A stretch of 64,000 nucleotides of DNA from Sphingomonas leidyi (GTDB lineage: Bacteria; Pseudomonadota; Alphaproteobacteria; Sphingomonadales; Sphingomonadaceae), in contig NZ_JAASQV010000003.1 of assembly GCF_011761945.1 (NCBI RefSeq), positions 359,538 to 423,537 of the forward strand, written 5' to 3'. Under the pieces are notes generated by a model. It was not told where the DNA came from. It was given only the letters and a program-made list of their open reading frames with translations, and made no database searches. Positions 50,569 to 59,082 of the stretch are shown here, one piece after another; within the stretch, counting starts at the first letter, position 1; every line of letters starts with the position of its first letter. The translations under genes and the position numbers were made by a program.

Positions 50569-53040
50569 ATGACCAATCTGACCGAGACGGGCTTCGGCTA
50601 TACCGATGGTGACGTCGACACCAACATTCACAACAACGGCCCGACGCTGAACGACCTCGCGGCCCAGCGCTACTCGCGTCGCGCGACGCTTCAGCGCGGC
50701 GGTGCGGCGATCGTCGCGGCCACCATGGGCGGCTCGGTCCTCGCCGCCTGCGACAGCAAGGTCACGGACACCGGTGCGGGCCCGACCGTGAACGCGGGCG
50801 CCGACGCGGCGACCACTTCGGGCCGCGTCGTCACCCTCACCGGCACCGCGACGGGCGGCAACGGCCTCACCACCGCCTGGAGCCAGATCAGCGGCCCGAC
50901 CGTGACGCTGAACAGCGCCGCGAGCAACACCGCCAACTTCATCGCGCCGAGCGTGAGCGCCGCCACCCCGCTGGTGTTCCAGTTCGCCGCCGCCGACGCC
51001 GCCGGCAAGCCGACGACCGCGCGCACCACGATCACCGTCAGCCCGGCCGTGCTCGGCTTCACCGCCGTCGCGAAGAACAAGAACGACGTCGTCACCGTTC
51101 CGGCCGGCTACACCGTGCAGATCGGCGCCCGCCTGGGCGACCCGATCGTCGGCGGCGCCGCGGCCTACAAGAATGACGGCACCGACACCGGGTACGCGAA
51201 CCGCATCGGCGACCATGGCGACGCGCTGTTCTGGTTCGGCCTGGGCACTTCGGGCGCCCGCGACGACACCAGCTCGACCCGCGGCCTGATCGTGCAGAAC
51301 CACGAGAACATCAACCAGCAATATCTCCATCCGAACGGCCCCACCTCCACCGGCGGTGTCCGTCCCGAGGCGGAGGCGATCAAGGAGATCGAGTGCCACG
51401 GCGTTTCGGTCGTCGAATATTCGCAGGCCGCCAACGGCAGCTGGTCGTTCTCCGCCACTTCGACTCTCAACCGCCGCGTCACGCCGAACACCCCCATGGT
51501 GTTCAACGGCCCGGTCAAGGGTTCGGACCTGCTCAAGACCCCCTATTCGCCGACCGGCGTGGCGGGCCGCGGCACGATCAACAACTGCGCCAATGGCTAC
51601 ACGCCCTGGGCGACGCTGCTGACCTGCGAAGAGAATTGGGCCGGCTATTTCCGCCGTTCGGGCGACAATGCCGCCCGCACCGCCAAGGAAGTCACTTCGC
51701 TCAGCCGCTATGGAGTGACGAGCAGCTCGGGCAGCTATGGCTGGTCGACGGTGACCGCCGCCGACACGGCGAACACCACGTTCCGCCGCTGGGATGCCCG
51801 CGCGACCGCAGCGGATGCGCTCACCGACTATCGCAACGAGCCGAACCAGTTCGGCTGGGTGGTCGAGATCGATCCGTACAACCCGTCGGCCGCGCCTCGC
51901 AAGCGCACCGCGCTGGGCCGCATGGGCCATGAGGGCTGCTGGCCGGGCGCGTTCGTCGCCGGCCGCAAGCCGGCCTGGTACATGGGCGACGACGCGCGCC
52001 GCGAATATCTGTACAAGTTCGTCTCCAGCACCGCCTGGGCGGCCGCGGATGCGAATGCGACCGATCGTCTGGCGATCGGCGACAAGTATCTCGATGCCGG
52101 CACGCTCTATGTCGCCAAGTTCAACGCGGACGGCACCGGCACCTGGCTGCCGCTGGTGTTTGGCCAGAACGGCATCGACGCGTCGAGCACCGTCTATCCG
52201 TTCGCGAACCAGGCGGACGTACTGGTCAACACCCGTCTGGCCGCGGACGTGGCCGGCGCCACGCCGATGGACCGCCCGGAATGGACCGCGGTGAACCCGG
52301 TGACCGGCGAAGTCTATCTGACCCTGACCAACAACAACGCCGCCAACCGTCCGCTCAACGGTACCGACGCCGCCAATCCGCGCCACTATAACGACCCCTA
52401 TGGCGCGGCGCAGACGGCGCAGTACGGCAACCCCAACGGCCACATCATCCGCCTGAAGGAAGCCAATACCGAAGCCACCAGCTTCACTTGGGACATCTAT
52501 GCCTTTGGTGCGGGCGCGGACCTCAATGCGACCAACATCAACCTGTCGGGCCTGACCGCGGACAACGACTTCTCGAGCCCGGACGGCCTGTGGTTCGGCC
52601 GCGCGAGCAACGCCTCGGGCCTGGTGAAGCCGCTGATGTGGATCCAGACCGACGACGGCGCCTATACCGACGTCACCAACTGCATGATGCTGGCGGCCCA
52701 GCCGGGCACCGTCGGCGACGGCGGCGCGCGTACGATCACCAATACGGGCTCCGGCGGCGCCACGGCGACCCAGGCGACCCGCATCGGCGCGGCGCCGGGC
52801 GCGAACCTGAAGCGCTTCCTGGTCGGCCCGGTCGAGTGCGAGATCACCGGCGTGGACACCACGCCGGACGGCCGCACCATGTTCGTCGGCATCCAGCATC
52901 CCGGCGAGAATGGCGCACCTGCGACGCCGTCGAGCCATTGGCCGGACAGCCAGGCGACCGGCACTGCCGGCGCCACGATCCGCCCGCGCTCGGCGATCGT
53001 GATCATCACCAAGAATGACGGCGGCCTAGTGGGCCTCTGA
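50569..53040 (+). CDS. phoX: PhoX-type alkaline phosphatase with PKD-like domain, Tat-exported lipoprotein
   Basis: A calcium/iron-dependent phosphatase that frees phosphate from organic esters. The N-terminal extension leads to YSRRATLQRGGAA, a twin-arginine signal, and a lipobox-like VLAAC. A PKD-like domain (about 70-155, VVTLTGTATGGNGLTTAWSQISG) comes before the DUF839/PhoX propeller with QNHENINQQYLHP, the iron-binding cysteine in LLTCEENWAGYF, MGHEGCWPGAFV, PEWTAVNPVTGEVYLTLTNN and FSSPDGLWFG. It is 823 residues. A start at ATG 50569 is preferred over a TTG four codons earlier. No clear PHO box was found upstream. Confidence 0.9.
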   Translation: MTNLTETGFGYTDGDVDTNIHNNGPTLNDLAAQRYSRRATLQRGGAAIVAATMGGSVLAACDSKVTDTGAGPTVNAGADAATTSGRVVTLTGTATGGNGLTTAWSQISGPTVTLNSAASNTANFIAPSVSAATPLVFQFAAADAAGKPTTARTTITVSPAVLGFTAVAKNKNDVVTVPAGYTVQIGARLGDPIVGGAAAYKNDGTDTGYANRIGDHGDALFWFGLGTSGARDDTSSTRGLIVQNHENINQQYLHPNGPTSTGGVRPEAEAIKEIECHGVSVVEYSQAANGSWSFSATSTLNRRVTPNTPMVFNGPVKGSDLLKTPYSPTGVAGRGTINNCANGYTPWATLLTCEENWAGYFRRSGDNAARTAKEVTSLSRYGVTSSSGSYGWSTVTAADTANTTFRRWDARATAADALTDYRNEPNQFGWVVEIDPYNPSAAPRKRTALGRMGHEGCWPGAFVAGRKPAWYMGDDARREYLYKFVSSTAWAAADANATDRLAIGDKYLDAGTLYVAKFNADGTGTWLPLVFGQNGIDASSTVYPFANQADVLVNTRLAADVAGATPMDRPEWTAVNPVTGEVYLTLTNNNAANRPLNGTDAANPRHYNDPYGAAQTAQYGNPNGHIIRLKEANTEATSFTWDIYAFGAGADLNATNINLSGLTADNDFSSPDGLWFGRASNASGLVKPLMWIQTDDGAYTDVTNCMMLAAQPGTVGDGGARTITNTGSGGATATQATRIGAAPGANLKRFLVGPVECEITGVDTTPDGRTMFVGIQHPGENGAPATPSSHWPDSQATGTAGATIRPRSAIVIITKNDGGLVGL

Positions 53041-53064
53041 TCTTCACGGATCGGTGAAACAGAG

Positions 53065-53096
53065 AGGGAGGCTCCCGCGAGGGGGCCTCCCTTCTT
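53065..53096 (+). terminator. Hairpin terminator after phoX
   Basis: AGGGAGGC (53065-53072) pairs with GCCTCCCT (53085-53092), followed by a short T-rich tail. It lies 25 bases after the phoX stop and, on the other strand, after the TetR-type regulator gene. Confidence 0.6.
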
Positions 53097-53126
53097 GCTG
53101 CCGGCGCCGGCGCGATCCGGCGCACC

Positions 53127-53759
53127 CTATCCGCTCGGCGCCGTATCCGCCGCGCCTGAAAGAATCCGGTCGCAAAGCGGCAGCAGCAGCGCACACACCG
53201 CCGCGCCGTCACGCTGTTCGTTGCGCAGGCTGGAAAAGGTCGCAAAGCTGGTGAGCGTGAACAGCAGGTCGACCATATCCGCCTTCGCCTGCCCCGCGGC
53301 CACGCCCTGGCGATCGACCAGAACGCCCAGCAAGGCACGCCGCCGCGCGTTGCGGGCGGCCAGGGCAGCGCCCAGCTCGGCATCCTGGGCCGCCGCCGCG
53401 AAGATGCCGCCAAGCCCGTCATGCGCCATCCAGAAATCGCAGAAGGTGCGAACCACCCCGGCGAGCGCCCCGCGCGGCTCCGGCATCGCCATCGCATCGG
53501 CCAGGCTGGCCAGATTGCCTTGCTCGGCAACCGCATCGAACGCGGCCTCGAGCAGCCCGTTGCGCGAGCCGAACTGGTTATAGACCGTCAGCCGGGTGAC
53601 CCCCGCCGCCTTGGCTACGGCGTCGAGCGACAACATGTGCCCACCGGGCTCGCGCAGGATGGCCAGCGCGGCCGCCACCAGGCGCGCACGAGTCTCCGCC
53701 GCCTTCGCGTCGCGTTTCTCGGTCGCATAGGGCCTTGACGATTTGCCGGGAATATTCAC
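53127..53759 (-). CDS. TetR family transcriptional regulator
   Basis: A 210-residue repressor-type protein from a GTG start. The helix-turn-helix is at about 42-66 (LSLDAVAKAAGVTRLTVYNQFGSRNGLLEAAF). The ligand domain is helical and unassigned. The gene is divergent from a three-gene operon (membrane protein, SDR, VOC), with a perfect inverted repeat directly before its start codon, so self-control and control of that operon are likely. Confidence 0.92.
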   Translation of the reverse strand: MNIPGKSSRPYATEKRDAKAAETRARLVAAALAILREPGGHMLSLDAVAKAAGVTRLTVYNQFGSRNGLLEAAFDAVAEQGNLASLADAMAMPEPRGALAGVVRTFCDFWMAHDGLGGIFAAAAQDAELGAALAARNARRRALLGVLVDRQGVAAGQAKADMVDLLFTLTSFATFSSLRNEQRDGAAVCALLLPLCDRILSGAADTAPSG

Positions 53760-53774
53760 TATACATCCTGTATA
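53760..53774. promoter_or_regulatory. Candidate TetR operator
   Basis: TATACA-TCC-TGTATA is a perfect 6+6 inverted repeat and the most AT-rich spot in the divergent gap. It touches the regulator's GTG start and lies 38 bases before the ATG of the divergent gene. Confidence 0.6.
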
Positions 53775-53812
53775 TCAAATCTGAGTCGAGCCCCCGCTCC
53801 GGAGCTTCGCAC

Positions 53813-54193
53813 ATGCAAATCTTGCTGATCCTGACCATCGCTGTCCATGTCCTGTCGTCGATCTTCTGGGCAGGATCGACGTTCGTCCTCGCCAGGAATG
53901 GCGGCCAGGGCGCTACCGGGCTGATCCGCCCGCAAACCGGTGCCGCAAGCGCCTCGATCCTGTCGGGGCTGCTGCTCTGGCATCTGCTCCACCAGGGAAG
54001 CTTCCAACGGGTCGAACAGGTCCTCGCGACGGGCGCGGCCGCCGCCATCCTCGCCTTTCTCATCCAGCTCGCCCTGGTCCGGCCGGCGTTGCGATCCGGA
54101 GAAGCGCCACGGCGCATCGCCGGCGGCTATCGCGCATCCGCCGCGCTGCTCGTCGTCACCATCGTCTGCATGGCCGTGTCCCGTTACGTCTGA
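53813..54193 (+). CDS. Small integral membrane protein
   Basis: A 126-residue protein with about four helices (ILLILTIAVHVLSSIFWAG; ASILSGLLLWHLL; AAAAILAFLIQLALV; ASAALLVVTIVCMAV). Histidines in helix 1 and the HLLHQGSF loop recall copper-resistance-D or cytochrome b-like four-helix proteins, but no firm family could be given. GGAG is 8 bases before ATG 53813. It precedes the SDR gene by 11 bases. Confidence 0.75.
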   Translation: MQILLILTIAVHVLSSIFWAGSTFVLARNGGQGATGLIRPQTGAASASILSGLLLWHLLHQGSFQRVEQVLATGAAAAILAFLIQLALVRPALRSGEAPRRIAGGYRASAALLVVTIVCMAVSRYV

Positions 54194-54204
54194 AGGAAGC
54201 CGCA

Positions 54205-54978
54205 ATGCCCGATATTCCCCTTTTCCCCGACCTCGCCGGCAAGACCGCGCTGATCACCGGCGGCTCCGGCGGGATCGGCGCCGAGACGGCGCGCTGGTTC
54301 GCGCACAACGGCGCCCGGGTTACGATCGCGGGGCGCGACCGGGCGCGGCTCGACGGCGTCCATGCCTCGCTCGCCGCCATTTCGCCGGGGCACGCGGCGA
54401 TCGCACTCGATTGCACCAGTGCCGACCAGCTCGAGGCGGCCCGCGCCGCGCTGATCGCGCGACAAGGCGGCCTCGACATCCTGGTCGCCTTCGCCGGAGG
54501 CGGCACGAGCCGGCCCGCGCCCATCGAGCAGGTGACCGAGAGCGACTGGCAGTCGAGCCTGGACCATAATGTCACCGCGACGTTCCTGACATTGCGCACC
54601 TTCGCGCCGGACCTGCGGAAGAGCGGGCGCGGTGCCGCGGTGACGATGGCTTCCACTGCCGGCCGGGCACCGTCTGCGGCGCCGCTCGGCTATGGCGTCG
54701 CGAAGGCGGGGATTATCCTGCTCACCCGGCAACTCGCCCAGGACCTGGGTCCCGATGGCGTGCGGGTGAACTGCATATCCCCATCGGCAGTGCTGACCGA
54801 TCGCACGGCGGAACGGATGCCGCCTGCCGTGCGCCAGGAAATCGCCGATGCCCATCCGCTGCGGCGGCTCGGCACGCCCGCCGACGTCGCCGCGGCGACG
54901 CTGTTCCTGGCGTCGGAAAGCGCCGGCTGGCTGACCGGCGCGACGCTCGACATCGCCGGCGGCCGGCTGATGCACTGA
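54205..54978 (+). CDS. Short-chain dehydrogenase/reductase
   Basis: An NAD(P)-dependent oxidoreductase of 257 residues. The cofactor motif GGSGGIGAE (17-25), the catalytic Ser in MASTAGR, YGVAKAG (Tyr-x-x-x-Lys) and the C-terminal GATLDIAGG are intact. An Arg in AGRDRARLDG after strand 2 favours NADPH. The substrate is unknown. It is in the TetR-controlled operon with a VOC enzyme, suggesting metabolism or detoxification of a small carbonyl compound. Confidence 0.94.
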   Translation: MPDIPLFPDLAGKTALITGGSGGIGAETARWFAHNGARVTIAGRDRARLDGVHASLAAISPGHAAIALDCTSADQLEAARAALIARQGGLDILVAFAGGGTSRPAPIEQVTESDWQSSLDHNVTATFLTLRTFAPDLRKSGRGAAVTMASTAGRAPSAAPLGYGVAKAGIILLTRQLAQDLGPDGVRVNCISPSAVLTDRTAERMPPAVRQEIADAHPLRRLGTPADVAAATLFLASESAGWLTGATLDIAGGRLMH

Positions 54979-55012
54979 TCGCCGGTCCTCCCCACCGAAA
55001 GGCATTTGCGAC

Positions 55013-55384
55013 ATGGGCTTCGAACTCAACCACGCCATCGTCCGCTGCACCGACAAGGCCGGGGCGGCGCAATTCTTCGCCGACCTGATCGGCGCTGCGC
55101 CCGCATATGCTTCAGGACCGTTCGCGGCCGTACGAGTCAACGACCGGTTGACGCTCGACTTCCATGACGAGGGCGCCTTCGTGTTCGGCCATTTCGCCTT
55201 CATGGTCGAGGACCCGGACCTCGACGCGATCCTGGAGCGCGTCCTGGCGCGTGACGTGCCGTTCGGATCCGGGCCGTTCGCCCGCGACCGGAGGATCAAC
55301 CGCCACAATCGCGGACGCGGCGTCTATGTCTGGGACGGCGACGGCAACAGCTACGAATTCTTCACCACCGATCCGCTGGGCTGA
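55013..55384 (+). CDS. VOC (glyoxalase/dioxygenase fold) family protein
   Basis: A 123-residue single-module pair: ELNHAIVRCTDKAGAAQFFADLIGA, then HFAFMVEDPDLDAILERVLAR and RGVYVWDGDGNSYEFFTTD. Candidate metal ligands are His7, the His in FGHFAF and the Glu in YEFF. It is last in the operon, 34 bases after the SDR gene. Confidence 0.9.
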   Translation: MGFELNHAIVRCTDKAGAAQFFADLIGAAPAYASGPFAAVRVNDRLTLDFHDEGAFVFGHFAFMVEDPDLDAILERVLARDVPFGSGPFARDRRINRHNRGRGVYVWDGDGNSYEFFTTDPLG

Positions 55385-55500
55385 CGGTTCGAGCCCGACG
55401 ACCGGTGGACACCTTCAACCGCAAGCAGGGCGGCCGGCGGCCCTTGCGTGCGGGGAGTGCATGCTTGCCTGGGCAAGGAATGGCAGAAGCGGCGCGCGCA

Positions 55501-55696
55501 CTAGGGTCAAACCTCGATCAAGACTTTGATTTCTTTCGTCATCCCCGCGCAGGCGGGGATCCAGGGCCAGTCGCGGAACGGGTGTGGCGCGTCCTGTCCT
55601 ATCCGGGCGGCGTTCGCGCGGTGGCGCCGATATCTCGCATTACCCTGGATCCCCGCCTACGCGGGGATGACGCGTTCGCTGAATGAGTCCTGACCC
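55501..55696 (+). repeat. Composite palindromic element with inverted ends, unit 5
   Basis: The ends are CTAGGGTCAAACCTC and GAGTCCTGACCCC, an imperfect inverted pair. Inside are two 30-base inverted copies, at 55537-55566 and 55643-55672, differing at one base. Each holds the GTCATCCCCGC hairpin core and CCAGGG. The right part (GCTGAATGAGTCC) matches the corresponding end of unit 4. It fills most of the 359-base gap after the VOC gene; no gene was seen in the rest. Confidence 0.82.
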
Positions 55697-55743
55697 CAGG
55701 CGCCGCCCCATCCGGCGCGCCGCGGCTGCCGCCCCCCTCGCCC

Positions 55744-56121
55744 TCACCGATCCGTGCGGCTGATGATCTTCGCGACGCCGTTCTTCGGAATGCCGATCAT
55801 ATAGTTCAGCCCGCCCTTGCAGGTGACGCGCCAGGTCGGCACGCCGTCCTGGTCGGCGATGCGGGTCGCGCCGTCGACATGCTCGCAGGGCAAGGGCGCA
55901 TCCTGGAGCGCGCGGATGAAGGTGGCCCCGCGCTGGGCGTCGTTCTGGGCCAGCACCGCGGCGCTGTAGTTGGTCTCGGCGGCATTGCCGGCGGCAGCCT
56001 CGTCCGCCGCATTGAGCGGTTCGGCATTCACGGCATCCTTGGCGGTGAGATTGACGCTGCTCGAGCCGCCCCCGCAACCGGCAAGCGCAAGCGCGGCGAG
56101 CATCGGCACGATAATCCGCAT
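55744..56121 (-). CDS. Small lipoprotein of unknown function
   Basis: A 125-residue protein. The lipobox LALAGC puts the lipidated Cys at about residue 16, followed by a Gly/Ser run. The mature part has NYSAAVLAQNDAQRGATFIRALQDAPLPCEHV and WRVTCKGGLNYMIGI; the two Cys may form a disulphide. The family is not named. It is the same strand as, and 58 bases after, the amidohydrolase pair. Confidence 0.8.
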   Translation of the reverse strand: MRIIVPMLAALALAGCGGGSSSVNLTAKDAVNAEPLNAADEAAAGNAAETNYSAAVLAQNDAQRGATFIRALQDAPLPCEHVDGATRIADQDGVPTWRVTCKGGLNYMIGIPKNGVAKIISRTDR

Positions 56122-56179
56122 CGCGGTTTCTCCCAGAAAAAGCGGTCCCGCAATCAATGCGGGACCGTAACCAAGGTTC

Positions 56180-57499
56180 CTAGCGCTGATATGCCTTGGG
56201 CAGTGCGCCGTCCTTCGGATCGAGATAGCGCTGGCGCAGGCGCGTCCAGCGATTCTCCAGCGGCTGCTCGACGCCGTCGATGAACACGTTCACCGCCGAC
56301 GTACCGATCTCGAGCGGATCGCCGTCCCAGATCACCACGTCGCCGCGACGGCCGGGCTTGAGCGAGCCGAATTCGCCGCCCAGGCCAAGCGCCTCGGCCG
56401 GCCGGGAGCTGATCGCCGCAAAGGCCGCGCCCCAATCGAGACCGGTGGCGCCCGGCACCCTGGTCAGCGCGACGAGGTTGCCGGCATATTGCTTTTCCCA
56501 GCGCGCCTGCCGGGCCTCGTCCTGGTTGATCGTGCCGATCGCCACGACCACGCCCGCCGCCGCCATGCGGCCGATGTTCGACTGGCTCGCGGCGAGTTGC
56601 TCGAAGCTTTCGGGCAAATCGTTGAGCGCGGTGGCGATCACCGGAACGCCGGCCGCCGCGATCTGCGGCGCGACGGTCCAGCCCTCGGTTGCGCCGACGA
56701 ACACCAGCTTGAGCCCCGGCATTTCCTTGCGGAGCTGGAGGAGCACCAGCATGTCGGACGCGCGCTCGACATGGACGAGCAGCGGCATGCGGCCCTGCAC
56801 CACCGGCACCAGCGCCTCGGCATCGGCGCGGGTGAGGAAGGCATCCTTGCCGCGATCGACATAGCTGCCGGGCGCGCGGATATAGTCGCGCACTTCGAAC
56901 AGCACGTTCCTGAGCGCGGCATAGGCCGCCGGCCGGCTGCCGCCCGCGGCACGCGCGCCGCTCTCGCCCCATTCCATGAACTGGAAGGCGCGCGGCTTGC
57001 TGACCGCGTCCATGTCCGCCCCCAGGTCGATGATCGCGCCCTGGCCTGCGAAGATCGAGCCGGAATTGTCGGGCGCGACCACGGCGCGGGTGATGCCCTC
57101 GGCCCGGTTGATCGCGATCGGGCTCGACTTGGGGTTCACCGCCGGAGCCACGTCGATCGCGGCGTGGAAGCCGACATTGCCGGGACCGGTGTCGTTCGTC
57201 TGGTCGACGCCGTCGACCTCGACGATGCCCAGGCGCGTGAAGCCGGCGAAGATGCCGGGCGAGACCCATTTGCCGCCCGCATCGATCACCCGGATGCCGG
57301 CGGGCACGGCGACGCCGGTGCCGGCGGCGACGACCTTGCCGTCGCGGATCACGACGGTGCCGCCCTCGACCGGCTGGCCGCCATCGCCGATCACGAGCCT
57401 GGCGTTGGTGATCGCCACGGTCTGGGCCGCGGCGGGAGCGGCGAGGAAAGCCATCGGGGCAAGCGCCGCGGTGGCGGCGAGAAGGAGCTTCCTGGTCAT
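56180..57499 (-). CDS. Amidohydrolase-fold exported protein lacking the usual metal ligands
   Basis: A 439-residue exported protein of the imidazolonepropionase-like amidohydrolase type. The signal peptide ends AAPAAAQ. The opening VAITNARLVIGDG and the C-terminal GSLKPGRRGDVVIWDGDPLEIGT are typical. Where active members have PGxIDxHxH it reads SPGIFAGFTRLG, and positions corresponding to the partner's later His and Asp read VGATEGW and GTINQDE. It overlaps the partner's stop by 4 bases. It is probably a non-catalytic or altered partner of the next gene. Confidence 0.85.
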   Translation of the reverse strand: MTRKLLLAATAALAPMAFLAAPAAAQTVAITNARLVIGDGGQPVEGGTVVIRDGKVVAAGTGVAVPAGIRVIDAGGKWVSPGIFAGFTRLGIVEVDGVDQTNDTGPGNVGFHAAIDVAPAVNPKSSPIAINRAEGITRAVVAPDNSGSIFAGQGAIIDLGADMDAVSKPRAFQFMEWGESGARAAGGSRPAAYAALRNVLFEVRDYIRAPGSYVDRGKDAFLTRADAEALVPVVQGRMPLLVHVERASDMLVLLQLRKEMPGLKLVFVGATEGWTVAPQIAAAGVPVIATALNDLPESFEQLAASQSNIGRMAAAGVVVAIGTINQDEARQARWEKQYAGNLVALTRVPGATGLDWGAAFAAISSRPAEALGLGGEFGSLKPGRRGDVVIWDGDPLEIGTSAVNVFIDGVEQPLENRWTRLRQRYLDPKDGALPKAYQR

Positions 57500-58920
57500 C
57501 ACTTCACATCCCCCTCGCCCGGCTGGCCGAGCTCGAAATCGGAAACCGGCCGGCGCTTCGGATCCTTGGCGTCGTACAGCAGCGCGCCATCGACCCAGAC
57601 CATCTCGGGCCGGGTGTAGACGCTGAACGGATTGCCGTTCCACAGCACCACGTCCGCCATCTTGCCGGGCTTGAGGCTGCCGGTCTTGTCGGCGATGCCC
57701 AGCGCCCTGGCCGGGTTGATCGCCAGCCAGGTCCAGGCATGTTCCTCGCTGATGTGCATGCCCGCCTTGATCCCCGAGGCCCGGGCCTTGGCGACTTCCT
57801 GGTTGAGCCGCTGGATGCCGTTGGCGTCGTCCGAATGGATCATCGCGCAGGCGCCTTCCTTGTCGAGGATGGCGAGGTTCTCCGGCATCGCGTCATAGGC
57901 TTCCATCTTGAAGCCGTACCAATCGGCCCAGACGGCGGCACAGGTGTTGTTGGCCTTGAGCAGATCGGCGATCTTGTATGCCTCGACCGCGTGGTGGAAG
58001 GCCGAGACATGGTAGCCGAACTCCTTGGCCATATCCATGACGACGGCCATCTCGTCGGCGCGGTAGCAATGGTTCTGGACGAGGATCTCGCCCTCCAGCA
58101 CGCCGCGCAGCGTGTCCATGGCAAGGTCGCGGCCAGGCGCCTCGCCGCCCTTCTCCTCATATTTGTCCCAGCGGCGCTTATATTCCACCGCGCGCGCCCA
58201 GGTCTGCCGGTCGACCGCGACATTGCCCATCCGGGTGGAGGGCATGCGGCCCTTCGAGCCATAGACGCGCTTGGGGTTCTCGCCACAGGCCATCTTCAGG
58301 CCATAGGGCGCGCCGGGGAACTTCATCCCCTGCATGGTGCGGGCATACACGTTCTTCACCACCACCGAGCGGCCGCCCATCAGATTGGCCGAGCCGGGAA
58401 GGATCTGCAGCGTGGTAACGCCCCCGTTCGCGAGCGCGCGACCGAAGCCGGGGTCCTGCGGCCAGACGCTGTGTTCGGCCCAGACCTCGGCAGTGACCGG
58501 GCCGGTCATCTCGTTGCCGTCCGAATTGGCCTGCACGCCGGGCGAGGGATAGTCGCCCAGATGGCTGTGGATGTCGATCACGCCGGGAGTGACATATTTG
58601 CCCTGCCCGTCGATCACCGTCGCGCCGGCGGCATCGAGATTCTGGCCGACCGCGACGATCTTGCCGTCGCGGAACAGCACCTGCCCGCGATCGATCCGCC
58701 CGCCCTCGCCATCGAGCACGGTGACGTTGGTCAACAGCGTCGGCGCGCCGGGATAGGCACGATAGGTCGAGGGGAAGGGATCGTGGCTATAGCCCTTGCC
58801 CTTGCCGGGACCGCTCGCCGCCGGGGCGGGATCGGATGCGGCGCTCTGCGCCCGGGTGCCGCCGGAATCGCAGGCCGCGAGACCCGCCAGCGCACCAAAG
58901 ATGATTAACGTCCGGATCAA
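57499..58920 (-). CDS. Amidohydrolase lipoprotein (imidazolonepropionase-like), metal site intact
   Basis: A 473-residue metal-dependent hydrolase. The TTG at 58920 is chosen because GGGGGAGG lies 6 bases before it and the lipoprotein signal (LIIFGALAGLAAC) starts there. The metal residues are visible: DIHSHLGDYPSPG (HxH), VQNHCYRADEM, AFHHAVEAYKIAD and IHSDDANG. The C-terminal GSLKPGKMADVVLWNGNPFSVYT is standard. Relatives often hydrolyse peptides or cyclic amides in the periplasm. It is translated together with the degenerate paralogue downstream. Confidence 0.9.
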   Translation of the reverse strand: MIRTLIIFGALAGLAACDSGGTRAQSAASDPAPAASGPGKGKGYSHDPFPSTYRAYPGAPTLLTNVTVLDGEGGRIDRGQVLFRDGKIVAVGQNLDAAGATVIDGQGKYVTPGVIDIHSHLGDYPSPGVQANSDGNEMTGPVTAEVWAEHSVWPQDPGFGRALANGGVTTLQILPGSANLMGGRSVVVKNVYARTMQGMKFPGAPYGLKMACGENPKRVYGSKGRMPSTRMGNVAVDRQTWARAVEYKRRWDKYEEKGGEAPGRDLAMDTLRGVLEGEILVQNHCYRADEMAVVMDMAKEFGYHVSAFHHAVEAYKIADLLKANNTCAAVWADWYGFKMEAYDAMPENLAILDKEGACAMIHSDDANGIQRLNQEVAKARASGIKAGMHISEEHAWTWLAINPARALGIADKTGSLKPGKMADVVLWNGNPFSVYTRPEMVWVDGALLYDAKDPKRRPVSDFELGQPGEGDVK

Positions 58921-59082
58921 GCGAATCCTCCCCCTTGCGTAATGATCGAGTGATCGCGCAGGTGCTATCCAGTTGGCAAGCCGTCCTTCCTCGCAAAGAA
59001 ACTGAACCACTCTGGACTATCCCCATTTTCTCTTGGGCTTGATTGGTGTTATTGACAGTTCCCGGAAGGGGAAGGTGCATCG

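Noticed and set aside
50407..52938. Long minus-strand frame running through phoX
   Set aside because: Only its last part (49882-50406) is a real L-like gene. The rest is antisense to PhoX, whose motifs are intact.
55537..55672. CRISPR-like repeats
   Set aside because: There are only two copies, inverted and not direct, and no cas genes. They are part of a palindromic repeat element.
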